From assembly GCA_020744425.1 (NCBI GenBank), contig JAGMUV010000005.1, forward strand, positions 2,108,001 to 2,172,000: a stretch of 64,000 bases of DNA, in the 5' to 3' direction. Shown here piece by piece: positions 46,189-56,958 of this stretch. Position numbers and translations under genes: made by a program. Below the pieces are notes generated by a model, which was not told the origin of the DNA, did not search any database, and worked only from the letters and a program-made list of their open reading frames with translations. Position 1 is the first letter of the stretch. The number at the start of each line of letters is the position of its first letter. The stretch comes from Dactylonectria macrodidyma (Eukaryota > Ascomycota > Sordariomycetes > Hypocreales > Nectriaceae).

Positions 46189-48078
46189 CTACCCCATAGA
46201 GCCTCCACTCCGGTTCGCTCCGACCAGTCCTGCCATCTCCAACAAAGCCCGATCTGCATCAATGTCCCCGGTTCCCAGATTGATCCTGCGGCGGGCCTCG
46301 GCTTCTCTCTCTTCCCACGCCCATCTCTCCGCCTGCGCCTTTGCCTCGTCATCGCCACCGCATCCCCAAACCTCAAGACTCTCAATTTGGAACCGATCTT
46401 GAAAGTCAAACTTTCTCAAGACACTCGGGTGGAAAGCTCCTCCTCGAGAGGTGTAGTCGTGGTTGAAGACACCAAACTCGAAGGAGTCATCGAGAAAGAG
46501 AGATGTAGCTCCTAGCCGATGAATCTCGGCTTTCCGGTGCGACTGCGTGGGCTTTGGATGAGGGCATCCGACTGCAAGCATCGGAGGGTTTGCGGGAGAT
46601 TTGGTGAAGGTAACGTAATCCTTATTAACGGTTGAAGCTGGGAAGACATCGTGGACAGGCTCCAGCTGGAACAGCACAGTATCCGAGTCTCCAAAGCACT
46701 CCCTGTGCGTGTGTTTCCAATGCTCTCGGATATACACTCCGAAAGTGAGGCGGTCTCCCTTGCTGCCGTGGGGGAACCTCCGTGAAGGAAGGGAAGCCGC
46801 AAAGGCCGTCTCTTGACCACCATCCGGCACATCACCAAGACGGCTCCCGCTCACCAGGAGCAAAGTCGGTGCCTGCCAGTTGAATACTTTGTTTTGGAAG
46901 CTCCCCATTGAGAATCCTGCTTCGTTCCCGGAATAAAGTAACCTGACTCTTCGGAAAAGATCCGCGCCGGGAAGGAAGAGGGATATTTGGGACAAAGTGC
47001 TCGCATTCAGAATCTCGCCGTTCTCAGGCAGCAATGGCTGCGCTACCTTGGGGGCTTCCGCCTTTTCTTCCGGTCTACCTTGGTGCTTTGAGAAGTCAAG
47101 GTTCTGTGAGAAGAGGAAATGTTCAAATAGGCCATTGAACCCACGGAAAAGATGAGGGCATATTACAGGTATGATCGTCTTGAAGTGGTTGTACTTGATC
47201 CCGGGTGCCTTTTCAGCGTTGACAAAAGAAGACATGATGCATTCGGCAGTCGAGCGGAGGTTGTCGAGCTCGTCGCCGACGCAGCGACTCGAATACAGCG
47301 AGAGACTCTCTTGGGGGTCTAGCGGGGCCGCAAGCAACAGCAGCATTAGCAACTTTCGAAAGTTGTCAGATGGGATAGTTGCGCCATGGAAACTTGGCGC
47401 GTGGCCCTGATCGGCAGCTTCTTTGATATCAAGCAACTCAAATGCGGTCAACACCAAATCGTCATCGTCATCATCGTCCTCGTCCCCGTCCTCGAGGGCT
47501 TCATCAACAGCAAACCCAGCGACTTGAGAATTGCCATTCTGCCCTTTTTCAGGCACCCTGTCTTCTGGGACAATTGGATTGCTCTCTGTGAGGGACTCTC
47601 TTCGATCGTAGACGGCCATGCTCTTGAACAGCAACTTGGTCCTATCAGTGGAGCCACGAGCAAGGACCTTTTTGTACCGCTCCGTCATGATGACGACAAC
47701 CATGATTAACTGTGGCAGCTCCAGTACGACCGGCGCATCTTGGAGAAAGGGAAAGGCGCCGATGTATGAAACTATCTGGAAGATAATAGGCGATGCGTGG
47801 AGGATGTCCGGGATCTCCAGGTATCGCGCGATTGTGTCCTCCTTCAGATACTTGATGGAGTCTTGATGATCGGCAAGGGACTTGAAGACATCCTTAAGTG
47901 AGTAAAACTCGAGAGAGGAGAAGCATCTGTCCTTGAACCTCTGTGCCTGTTTCATATGGTCAGCCAATTGATCGTCAACGGTACCCATGTTGTCACGGAT
48001 TCTGGGGCTTACCAGTTCATGGCTCAGTTCCTCGTGCGTCCGCCGCGGCGGCTGCTCATCCGAAAGACTCTGGCCCAT
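46189..48078 (-). CDS. RTC5: TLDc-domain protein, RTC5 type
   Basis: Single-exon gene of 629 residues. The open frame extends eight codons further up, but MGQSLSDEQ at 48078 is the preferred start: Met-Gly-x-x-x-Ser is an N-myristoylation signal and occurs at the start of this fungal family. The N-terminal half (ELSHELVSPRIRDN ... RCFSSLEFYSLKDVFKSLAD) matches the RTC5 layout. The middle has a run of Asp (DEDDDDDDD). The TLDc domain occupies about 310-560 (QAPTLLLVSGSRLGD ... DRLTFGVYIREHWKH ... DSDTVLFQLEPVHDVFP ... SLFLDDSFEFGVFNHDYTS). The C-terminus is charged. TLDc proteins interact with the vacuolar ATPase, and yeast Rtc5 is reported to promote its disassembly at the vacuole membrane. 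The same role here is inferred. Confidence 0.9.
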   Translation of the reverse strand: MGQSLSDEQPPRRTHEELSHELVSPRIRDNMGTVDDQLADHMKQAQRFKDRCFSSLEFYSLKDVFKSLADHQDSIKYLKEDTIARYLEIPDILHASPIIFQIVSYIGAFPFLQDAPVVLELPQLIMVVVIMTERYKKVLARGSTDRTKLLFKSMAVYDRRESLTESNPIVPEDRVPEKGQNGNSQVAGFAVDEALEDGDEDDDDDDDLVLTAFELLDIKEAADQGHAPSFHGATIPSDNFRKLLMLLLLAAPLDPQESLSLYSSRCVGDELDNLRSTAECIMSSFVNAEKAPGIKYNHFKTIIPVICPHLFRGFNGLFEHFLFSQNLDFSKHQGRPEEKAEAPKVAQPLLPENGEILNASTLSQISLFLPGADLFRRVRLLYSGNEAGFSMGSFQNKVFNWQAPTLLLVSGSRLGDVPDGGQETAFAASLPSRRFPHGSKGDRLTFGVYIREHWKHTHRECFGDSDTVLFQLEPVHDVFPASTVNKDYVTFTKSPANPPMLAVGCPHPKPTQSHRKAEIHRLGATSLFLDDSFEFGVFNHDYTSRGGAFHPSVLRKFDFQDRFQIESLEVWGCGGDDEAKAQAERWAWEEREAEARRRINLGTGDIDADRALLEMAGLVGANRSGGSMG

Positions 48079-50519
48079 CTTGAGAGGCGGCGAGCTCAAC
48101 ACTCATCCCTTCGGAGTCGTGTAATTTTTACTGAAAGCAGAACCTCGGGGAATTGAGAGACGATGATGTGGCGTTAAGAGGTTGGAAGCCTGCCGAGTTC
48201 ATGACATTTGGCGGCGCTGACATAGGCCGAGGGTACGTACCTCGAGACGTCTCCTTTCTTGGCGCGATGCAACATGACGCACGTGGATTCGGGACCATCA
48301 TCGGGCCGGGATGCAACCCCAACCAGCACCTCTGAAACCGGAGATATCCAATCCATCAGACTGTCAGACGAAGTCATCTAAAATCTTTACGAGGGATGAA
48401 CCTACATATGGCCCGTTACCTTGTGAATGATGAAATTTGAAAATAAGGTTGCATCGCTGCGGTCGCAAGGCATGGCAAACACCTGTCCGGCTGTTGTCCC
48501 CCTCCCATGAATTGTCGCCGCCCCATACCTCACCACCAACCAGTTCTTCAATTCAATGGCAAAATCGCCTTTATCGACAGTACAAATCACGTGGTTGGTC
48601 GATATACAACACAGTTAAATTTTGGAACGCCAACTGTGAAAAAGGAGTAGACTCGCCGCGAATATCTCCCAGGGCCTAAAATAACTGACAAATAAAGCAT
48701 CGTAACATCTAATCACTCTAAACTGGATGTAGTTTCCATCGTGAATTCATCAAATCGTGGCTCGAAATGAGCGTATTCATTCACCGCGGGACATGTACCA
48801 GAGTCGGCGGGTAACAAGCTGGCCTTGACAAGTGCCTTGGAATCCTTGAGCTTCGAGAGCCTTAGCTTCCTGCAATCATCAGTGGGTTGATAAAATTGCG
48901 ATACGAAGCAATGTTTGCAACATACGATTCTATATCGTTTTTATGGTTTCTTTCCGCTCCAAGCAAAGACCTCGAAAATCTCAGGACTGGGATCGAGATA
49001 AAAAATCCAGGATCTGAGTCTGAATCGCGACCGAAGGTCTGAGGATCGACTAAGTCAGGATTAGCTTCGGGATCAGAGTGGCGACCGAAGATCTGAACCA
49101 ACTGGATGATCAGCGCCCCGGGAGATGACCTGAGGGCGTGAAGGATCGAGTTCACGACTCAAGAGCTGGGAAGCCGCGAGATCGTGACCGGCCTGGGTTT
49201 CAAGATCAATGCCCCAGATCTAATCAGCAAATGATCCGACATTTGCTTGAAGATCTGAGACCTGTTCGACCATGACCGGGTCAGAGTCTGCGCGTGACTC
49301 CGGCAGAGACCAGGCCGAGAGAAGCCGGCAGGAAGTGGAGAGCGTGCGAAAGTCTCATGTTGGCTGACTTGATGTCGGAGCTGATGATGTGATGCCAAAG
49401 CTCAAAGTCATGGAAGGAAACCATATAAGCCTTTTATACCTGTGATTCTAAGCAATTGCCACACCATCATCATCCCCCGCTATCTACGTTCACGATATCC
49501 TTGAGACGAATTGAATTTGAGTCTACATTCCAGGCTTGGCAAAACAGTGTCTTTTCCAAATTCCAAAAGTACGCCACATACAATATCATACTTGATAGTA
49601 GCAAACACCATAGGCAGGGCCATCATAAGTAAATAATTTGACAGTAGCATCCCCAGCATTAATGCAAACCTCGCCCCGTGCTCAAAGTTTGTGTGGCTTG
49701 AAGGGCCGATGGCCACCATCAACAATCTGCTCTGGGTTCAAGTCAGGAAGACATTCTAGCTTTGGAAGCTATGCAGGACAATCTTTGGCGTCCACTCCTC
49801 AGACTAGAAGCTTTTCGAAAAGTAATTTTCTGGCTCTTGATGCAGTCAATTTTTTTTTAAGAAGTCAGGAGCACCTCACATGGTCGGCCAGGCCGAAACT
49901 ATAACTCAAGGGCCGCGACTGCGGTGATGGCCCTAATCTATGACGACCATATTGCAAGGGATGAAAATTCAGTTTCACCCCCAGGGTTTAACCTGAGCCA
50001 GATATCATTGCATTAGATGGCCATGCAACACTCAGACATAGGTGGTGGCACGGCCCTGTTCTCAAATATTGTATCCATATGATGAGGGCGGCCTTCATGA
50101 TACAGTAGCCGAAGTTATGTGGTTTCGTTCAGGCATAGGCATGTCCAGCCAGTACTAGCTTTACATGTTTAGGAGAAAAGGCAGAGGTGAACACACCCAT
50201 ACTGGCATTTCGGTTCAGTTGATACTGTGTCCATAACTGCTTCGTCCCCTCAAACCCAAACTATAGAATGGAGACAATAGAGATCTTTAAAACTCTGGTA
50301 TTTAGCAATTCCTGCCAATTCAGTCCATCGGGCATACAAAGAGACCTCGCTCAGGCATAGAGCTTCCAAAATATCAGTACGCCGATCCCAAAACCGTGTT
50401 TTTCCCGCTCCTTTGCTCCGCTCTCGCCCGGCCGCCCGATCCTTAATATAACTAGATCAATCCATGATGAAAAGTATATACACAATATGCGAGCCTCCAA
50501 ATCGTATGTAGCGGCTTTG
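48079..50519. other. 2.4 kb intergenic region with degenerate GATC-rich repeats
   Basis: Between RTC5 (5' end) and SWC3 (3' end), both on the minus strand, so it includes the RTC5 promoter. The part 48990-49290 holds diverged repeats around GACCGAAGRTCTGA and is listed separately. The rest has scattered short frames without motif support. Confidence 0.4.
48990..49290. repeat. Degenerate direct repeats with GATCTGA/GACCGAAGATCTG cores
   Basis: GCGACCGAAGGTCTGAGGATC (about 49027) and GCGACCGAAGATCTGAACC (about 49081) are near copies about 54 bp apart. Related GATCTGA or AGATCT pieces occur at 49012, 49215 and 49250. The copies are imperfect, which suggests an old tandem array or a decayed element. 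Confidence 0.45.
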
Positions 50520-52847
50520 TCATACGGCTCCTTTATCCTTTGCAGCCACTGAGTTGATCAGCCGCTGATACCGGGATTGTCTCTCCTGCTCAGGGTCTCG
50601 GGTCGGTCTAAGAGAATGACCATCGATAGGAGGCGTTTGAGATTTGCCTTTGTTACCCCAAAGGACTGAAGACCTGGGGGCAAGTTTCTGTGGTTGAACT
50701 GGCTCATCAGGCTTAGGAGTCGAGCCATTCGTCTTGGGATCCTCCGGCCCAGGTGCATTCTCGCCGTCGTCAATCGCGCGAGGCAGTCTCATAGCTAGCA
50801 GAACGTATTCCGCACGTGTCATGTTGTCCATTACATCATCCATATATCGCCGGACTTCGTCTTGCGGCGCAACCACTCTTGCCAAGTTCTCTAAATGTCG
50901 ACCAGTCTGTGTGCTAAGCCGAATAGTGATGGGTTGGTAGTAGTCAAGCTCCGGGTCACCTCCATACTCTGAGATGCTGCCCTTGCGCACAATCAGAAAT
51001 GAAACCACAACCTGTTGACCTGACGAGGTAGGCAGATACTCCAGGATGCTGAATTTAGGGAAAAGATAACGATCTCCTGTCCCGAAGTCAAAAACGACCG
51101 CTGAGACGTCAGGCTTGGGGGTTGGTGGGGGCCCCTTAGAACGTAATGCTTGAGGGTTGGGTTGCGATACTGAGTTCGCTCTCGCATGGCCATTAGGAAC
51201 CCCATTTGGGGTCTGCTGCCGTATCTGCGCGGGTGCAGGCGGTGGGCGTGGGGCGGCTTTCATCTCTCTGTGCAACTTGTCAAGGATGTCTTTGAGATCC
51301 GTTGCATCAGTGAAGCCCGGGCGTCCCTCAGCTATTCGCCGGATCATGTCCTTGGTTCTCTGGTCCTCCAGAGCAGTCTTGACTAGCAAAACAACCAAAG
51401 GGTCACTGCGGGGTGGTGGTCGTAGCTCTGACGATTTCTGCCGAGGATTTGAGGCTAGGACAATGTCGAGGATGGTCCGGACCTCGTCCGCAAAATACTT
51501 CACAGTCCGTCCATCAACAAGGAGTCGGTCTGCTGACGGTCCCTGCTGCCCTCCCCTGCTTCGATACTCGGCATTCAGTTGATCAATGATCTTCTGAAAG
51601 TGCGCGAGCTCCCCCTCCTTGGCTTGACCCACAGCTACTCTCTTCATTAAGTCGCGAAGTTCTGCATCTCCAGAGGCCTTTTGTGCGAGCAAGGCAATGA
51701 CGGGGTCGTTTGCGGTAGGCTTCGCGGCGGGCGCTGCGGGAGCCGTAGCAGGGGTCACTGGCTTAGCCACACCGGGTGTAGGGGTTGCATGCGCACTGTT
51801 GGGGTGACGTGGAGCCGGCGATGCTCTTGGGGCTGCCATCGGAGCTACTGGTGTCACGGGTGCTTGCGCTGGAGCCATTCCGGTCGCTTGCGCGGTAGGT
51901 GCTGAGACAACACCGTGAGACGGGGGATTGGATGGTGTCCGAGTCATCTGGGGGGGCGTCGCGGAAGGTGCCACAGGTGGTCCAGCCACTTGAGGTCTCG
52001 GCGGGTAGCTCGGGCTCGGCGAAGGGGTTGTGTTGTTCGCCAAAGGGTGCGCCATGACTTTGGGAGATGGTGTCGGGGGAGCAACTTTCTCTGGTGGTCG
52101 AGGTAGCGACTGTGGTTGCGCGGGGGACTGTGCCGGGCTCTGGGCGACCGGCTTTGCAACAGTAGCAGTGGCAAGCACCGGTGTAGCAGTTGCGGACGCT
52201 GGCGCGAGCGGGGGAGGCATCGAGCCGTTCGGGGGGCCGTATTGGATGATTGGCCGGGGCGGTTGCTGCTGAGGCGGCTGCTGAGGCTGCTGTGCTTGCG
52301 GAATGGGCTTCGGCTTGGGGTCCTTGACTACATACATGGTGGCTTCGATGATGTGAGGCTCGATGGTGATGGTGACGTTGCCGACCTTGGACATGGTGTC
52401 CTTGGGGGGGTTCTTGGGGTCCTCATTGAGAACTCCTTTGCGCTTGTGAGGCTTGGTCCAGTATTTGGCGAAGAGGCCGTCGCTGATCCATTTGTTTCGA
52501 GATCGGGAGAGAGACTCGGCAAGAACACCGCTAGAAGACGCGTCAGTCAGTATGGAGTCGAGCTCTCAGGATTGAGCTCATGCCCGCGTTGCGACTCACC
52601 TCTCGCCCAGAGACTGGTATTCCTTGACTGACAGATCGTCGGTCTGCGCAACCTCGACGGTAGGCAACGGCTTGCCAGCTTGAATCGACTTGGGCAACGG
52701 TGGTGGCGGGGGCTCTTCAGGCGCTGGAGGTGGTGGCGGGGGAGCTGCAGGCGTTGCAGAGCGTTCTCGAGGTGTGATATTGCGCTTTTTGGCGACCTGC
52801 TCGCTGCGAGCGGCAGCCCGAGCCGGCAGCTTTCGCTTCCTCTCCAT
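50520..52847 (-). CDS. SWC3: SWR1 chromatin-remodelling complex subunit, SWC3-like
   Basis: SWR1 exchanges H2A for H2A.Z in chromatin, and Swc3 is one of its subunits. Exons 52847-52600 and 52530-50520 give 752 residues; the join EYQSLGE-R/S-GVLAESLSRSRNKWI is set by phase and by similarity to the SWC3 domain. That domain spans about 60-125 (KPLPTVEVAQTDDLSVKEYQSLGE ... SLSRSRNKWISDGLFAKYWTKP). Before it lies a basic nuclear-type N-terminus (MERKRKLPARAA, VAKKR) and a poly-Pro stretch. The middle (about 150-330) is Pro/Ala/Gln-rich and disordered. A second conserved-looking block, VVFDFGTGDRYLFPKFSILEYLP, begins near 562. The assignment rests on the short N-terminal domain seen by eye, so the family call is firmer than the exact orthologue. 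Confidence 0.75.
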
Positions 52848-54282
52848 AACAAATGAGCGAGAGAGTAGTGATCGAATACAGTAGTCACACGGTGCGTGAT
52901 AAGCAAAGCATTATAAGAAGGCCATCCAGGAGCGCGTAGCCTGGGGCAAGGAAGGGAACTCGAGGCTGGCGAGGAGCTAAGAGCTACGCCGGAGCAAGAG
53001 GCCGAAGCCGCCGGGAAACCGATGGGGAAGCTGCCCTAGATGTGCAGCTTGCGAGATCCCCAAACTAAGAGAAGGAGCGGGTGCAGATGGAGAGCCGAAG
53101 TGAGGGGAAGGAGGAAATGTTGAGCGGTGGAAGAGTGAAAGTGAAGCGAGAAAGACAGTGGGAATGGGAACTTTGTAACCGATGAAGTGCGGCGCGGCGG
53201 CACGAGCAGCAATGCCATAGCCACGGCGGCCAGTGCAGAGCGTGGAGAGAAGTGCAACGCTGCTAGATGGAGCATGGAGAGCAATTCAGGGGGTGTGATT
53301 GGCTCGGGGAGGTTTGAGGGGGACAGCCTACAGGACAGGGCACATAGAACTGTACACTAGCGCGAAGTGCGCCGAGACTTAGAGCGCTGGAAGTGCTGAC
53401 TGTGCTCAGTGTGCTGTAGCCCAGCCGAACAGCTACAGTGGTTGATGAGTGTGTGCTTCAGGGGATGAACAGGGCTCTGCCACTGGGCATGAGTAACTCC
53501 ATAGCGCATGGAGAATCCCGTAGCTTCATCAAAGAGAACAAGGAGGCTAAAGACAACGGACCGAGTCAAAAAGCGCGCCGTCTTTCATTCTTCCATAGCC
53601 ATCGGGCGCTGGGGGTTAGCCCTGAGATGTGACCTGTGGACCTGTAATGGCGCCTCTGTAGGTAAGCCTGCCCGAAGAAGCCCCAAAACAGCATGGGCAA
53701 TACTGGAACCAATAATAGGCGCTCGGGGGTGAAGGCCTCGCCGGGATATTCATGGCAGGGCGATCCTATGACAGACTATTTTTATCTGAATGAGTCAATG
53801 CCCTCGCGAAGCAGAAACACCGATTACTATTCAAGCATCGGAGGCCCTTCAACTTATTGCTCAAACTAGTCGAGGCGCAAAGACGCGACTTGTCGTCACA
53901 ACGACCCTGCTCAAGTTGTTGGCGGCTCTGGTCTTAGCGGACGATCCAGACCTCTTTTCACTGTGTGGGGGCTGCACCTGTTACAGCCGCATTCCCCTCT
54001 GCAGGCAGAGGCGACGGGGACGCGCGTGCCTTAGCACAAGGTACTTCCCCGACTGCTGACGGCCCCGCGCCTCTCAAAGTAGATCTGATCCGGGCAGCGG
54101 CCTCTCGGCCTGGCTTAGCGCGGTTCGCCCAACGTCTGATTCAACCTCAGGCCTCATCGGGTGCGGCGCAGAATGACTCCCCGTGACGCGGCGCTTATGA
54201 TCGCGGGTGGCTCAGTATCGCCCCGTAATCTGGATATCTCTTGGGCTTTTCTTGGGTTAATGCAATTTCTCCTTTTTTTCGA
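52848..54282. other. Divergent promoter region of SWC3 and the ABHD12-like hydrolase
   Basis: 1.4 kb with several GC-rich patches and short open frames on both strands, none with motif support. Sequence before 54283 is T-rich (CTCCTTTTTTTCG). No RNA gene or repeat is recognised. Confidence 0.4.
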
Positions 54283-55757
54283 ATGTCCAACGTCTTCACC
54301 ATGACAGTCCCCCTCAACCCCGCGCTGCGCTCTGCCATCATCGCCGTGGTCGCTCCCCTTGGCTTGTATTGCGTCTTCCTCGGCCTAGGCATCACTCCAT
54401 TCTTCCAAAGACAGTATGTAGGCGTTATTCAATGTTTCCTGATCATATGTATCTGACATTACGACGACAGCTTTCTATATGCGCATAAGATAAATACCCT
54501 CTGGTGGACCAACATCAACCAGCCAGAACAATGGGGATTTGCCCGTATGTCTTACCTTCCATACCGTTTCGCAAGATAGTATCCGCACGACTAACAATTT
54601 CTGCTTACAGGAAACCAGGTGACGCCATTCTCCATGGAGACGCCTGATGGAGAGACTATCTATGCTTGGCATATCCTGCCACTACCCCTGTACCTGCAGA
54701 ATGAGGCGTCTATCGCTGCTCAGACGTCAGGATTCTCAAAAGACTTCTCCCAAACAGAATCCTTCCGTTTGCTCAAAGAAGATCCAGAGTCTCGCTTGGT
54801 GCTTTACTGTAAGTTCAACCTCAACCACTTATCTAGGATAGAGATTTAATGCCACAATTAGTTCACGGTGTAAGTCGGGATTCTAGGGGTTTTGTTCACT
54901 AGTTTTCTAACCATTGTTCAGAACGCGGGTCACATTGCCCAAGGCTTCCGGCCAGATAGTTACCACACACTCACAGACACTTCATCCTACCATGTTATCG
55001 CCATCGACTATCGCGGATTTGGTCACTCTACTGGTACCCCAACAGAGGCGGGCATCATCCAGGATGCTTCTGCACTGGTTGACTGGGCCATGGACGTTGC
55101 AGGTATCCCACCCAACCGCATCGTCCTTCTCGGCCAAAGTCTAGGGACCGCCGTCGTCAGCGGTGTAGCCGAAAGGTACGCTCTGCAAGGCGTTGAGTTC
55201 GCCGGTATCACTCTGGTTGCCGGATTCAGCGACTTGGCCTCCTTGCTCACTGGATATCGCATCTTCGGCATCTTTCCTGTATTGGCGCCGTTCCGCGTCT
55301 GGCCGTGGTTAGTACGCGGGTTCAACTACTTTGTTGTCGATAAGTGGCATTCCGCCAATCGCCTTGGCAACATCGTTCGGCACACCAAGACCAGGCTGAG
55401 GATCAACTTGGTGCACGCCAAGAATGATTGGGACATTCCCTGGACTGAGGACAACAAATTGTTCCGGGCCGCCGCCAACGAGACGGTGGGCATCCTAGAT
55501 GACGGTGAATTTGACGCCTGGAAGGAGCAACGGACCGTCAGGAAAGGGGATGACGCCTTTGTTACAACCTGGACCGCTGAGCCGAACATCATTATCCGAC
55601 AAGAACTGTTTCCGTATGGAGGTGAGTGCATTCAGTCAGATTTACATAGCAACAAACCCGCTAATTAGTCCCAGGTCACAATGACATTATGGGCTACGCA
55701 CCTGTTGCCCTCGCCATCATGAGAGCATTTGATTTACAAGGCACTACTTACACCTAG
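54283..55757 (+). CDS. ABHD12-like alpha/beta hydrolase (membrane-anchored lipase)
   Basis: Predicted serine hydrolase of 397 residues; ABHD12-type enzymes hydrolyse monoacylglycerols or lysophospholipids at ER or other membranes. Six exons: 54283-54413, 54471-54544, 54611-54808, 54862-54869, 54922-55621 and 55675-55757. The fourth exon is only 8 nt and supplies the oxyanion-loop HG of FHGNAGH; without it the frame is lost. The N-terminal membrane anchor is at about 13-40 (ALRSAIIAVVAPLGLYCVFLG). The nucleophile is Ser210 in LLGQSLGTA, the acid Asp306 in HAKNDWDIP, and the His is His372 in GGHNDI, encoded just after the last splice. All three catalytic residues are present. The start at 54283 could instead be the Met at 54301. 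Confidence 0.92.
54862..54869 (+). other. 8-nt internal microexon
   Basis: TTCACGGT flanked by CACAATTAG before and GTAAGT after. It joins upstream TAC-T and downstream AAC-GCG to give the strictly expected F-H-G-N-A-G of alpha/beta hydrolases. Both neighbouring donors are GTAAGT. Confidence 0.85.
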
Positions 55758-56958
55758 ATATATTGCTATGAGAGTAGACAAAGATAGAAATAGAGCCCAG
55801 CGCATGAGTTGAGTTAGCTAGAGTCAATTAAGAGTTCGGTAGTGAGAGAAGAATCCAGTCCATTCAGCTACTACACAATCGTAAGAGAAAAGTTTCCTGC
55901 AAGTGTTTGCCTACTCAAAGCGAGGGGACTTCATCTAGTGACATCATGAGAAAAAAACGGGGTATGGCCGGCCTCGGTACAGTGTCAACATGGAGTAGAC
56001 AATTAGGCTGGAGTAAGCTTACCTATATTGGTTTGCTTTCTTGAATACGTCACACTAGTTGGACCACGTGTTCTCTTACTTGCCTATGAAGACGATATAT
56101 TTCGTGATACCTTGCCACACAGTAGGGAGTGGAAAGGAGGTGCAAGCGAAGCCATTTGAGATTTTAGGTTGCGGGCCGCGAAGTACTAACGTTGGTTGCA
56201 ACAGGAAAACTGCTTGAAATGTAGTCCAAAAAGACCTTAAAATCGGGTTTATTAAGTCGCTAATATGAAGACACCTATTCTATCATACCTAAACATACCA
56301 TTCACTATTTGTGTTGGGGGTTCCAACCCCTTTCAATTTTGTCAGACACACTGAGACATTGACTGTTACCAAAAGTAAGAGGACACAACGGGACACAAAC
56401 CTCGGCAGCACATGATGCGACAACTCGCCAATCCCAACCAACCCTGAAGGTGACAACATGTCACCAGACTAATCTAAAAATTTGACACAAGATTGAGACG
56501 CATGTTTCGGTGTGTCCAAGAGAGCACACGACTCTTCAAGTAGATCCCTGCTTGTAGTTGTGAAACCTCCCTTGTCTGTCGTTGCGAGGGCCATCACTGC
56601 CAGAGCCGGTTGCCCCTCCTTGCTTTCTCTCCCTAGAAGGAATGATCTGAGCCACAAAAAGTGATAAATTGTGTCGAGCCCTCAGAAACTAAACAAACAA
56701 AATATAAGGGACGTTACGGTCTTTTTGTGGACAGATTTACTATCTGGATCATTGGTGTTGCCTAATCATGCGCGGGTAAAGATCCTGGGGACTAGAGTTC
56801 CTTGCTATGGCTGCTGTCAGTCGGAACCCCGCAGCCGTATGTTCGTGAATTGTATAATTACCCCACCAAAAGAGCTCCGTGGTTCCAAAAGTCTTGACAG
56901 CGCATTCACACTCCTCAAACCTCGTCCAACTTTCCACTGCCAGATACTGATTCTCACG
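55758..56958. other. 1.2 kb intergenic region upstream of NMT1
   Basis: Fairly AT-rich and without supported genes. The NMT1 frame is open back to 56671, but codons there do not resemble the family and the first convincing ATG is 56959. No element is recognised. Confidence 0.4.
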
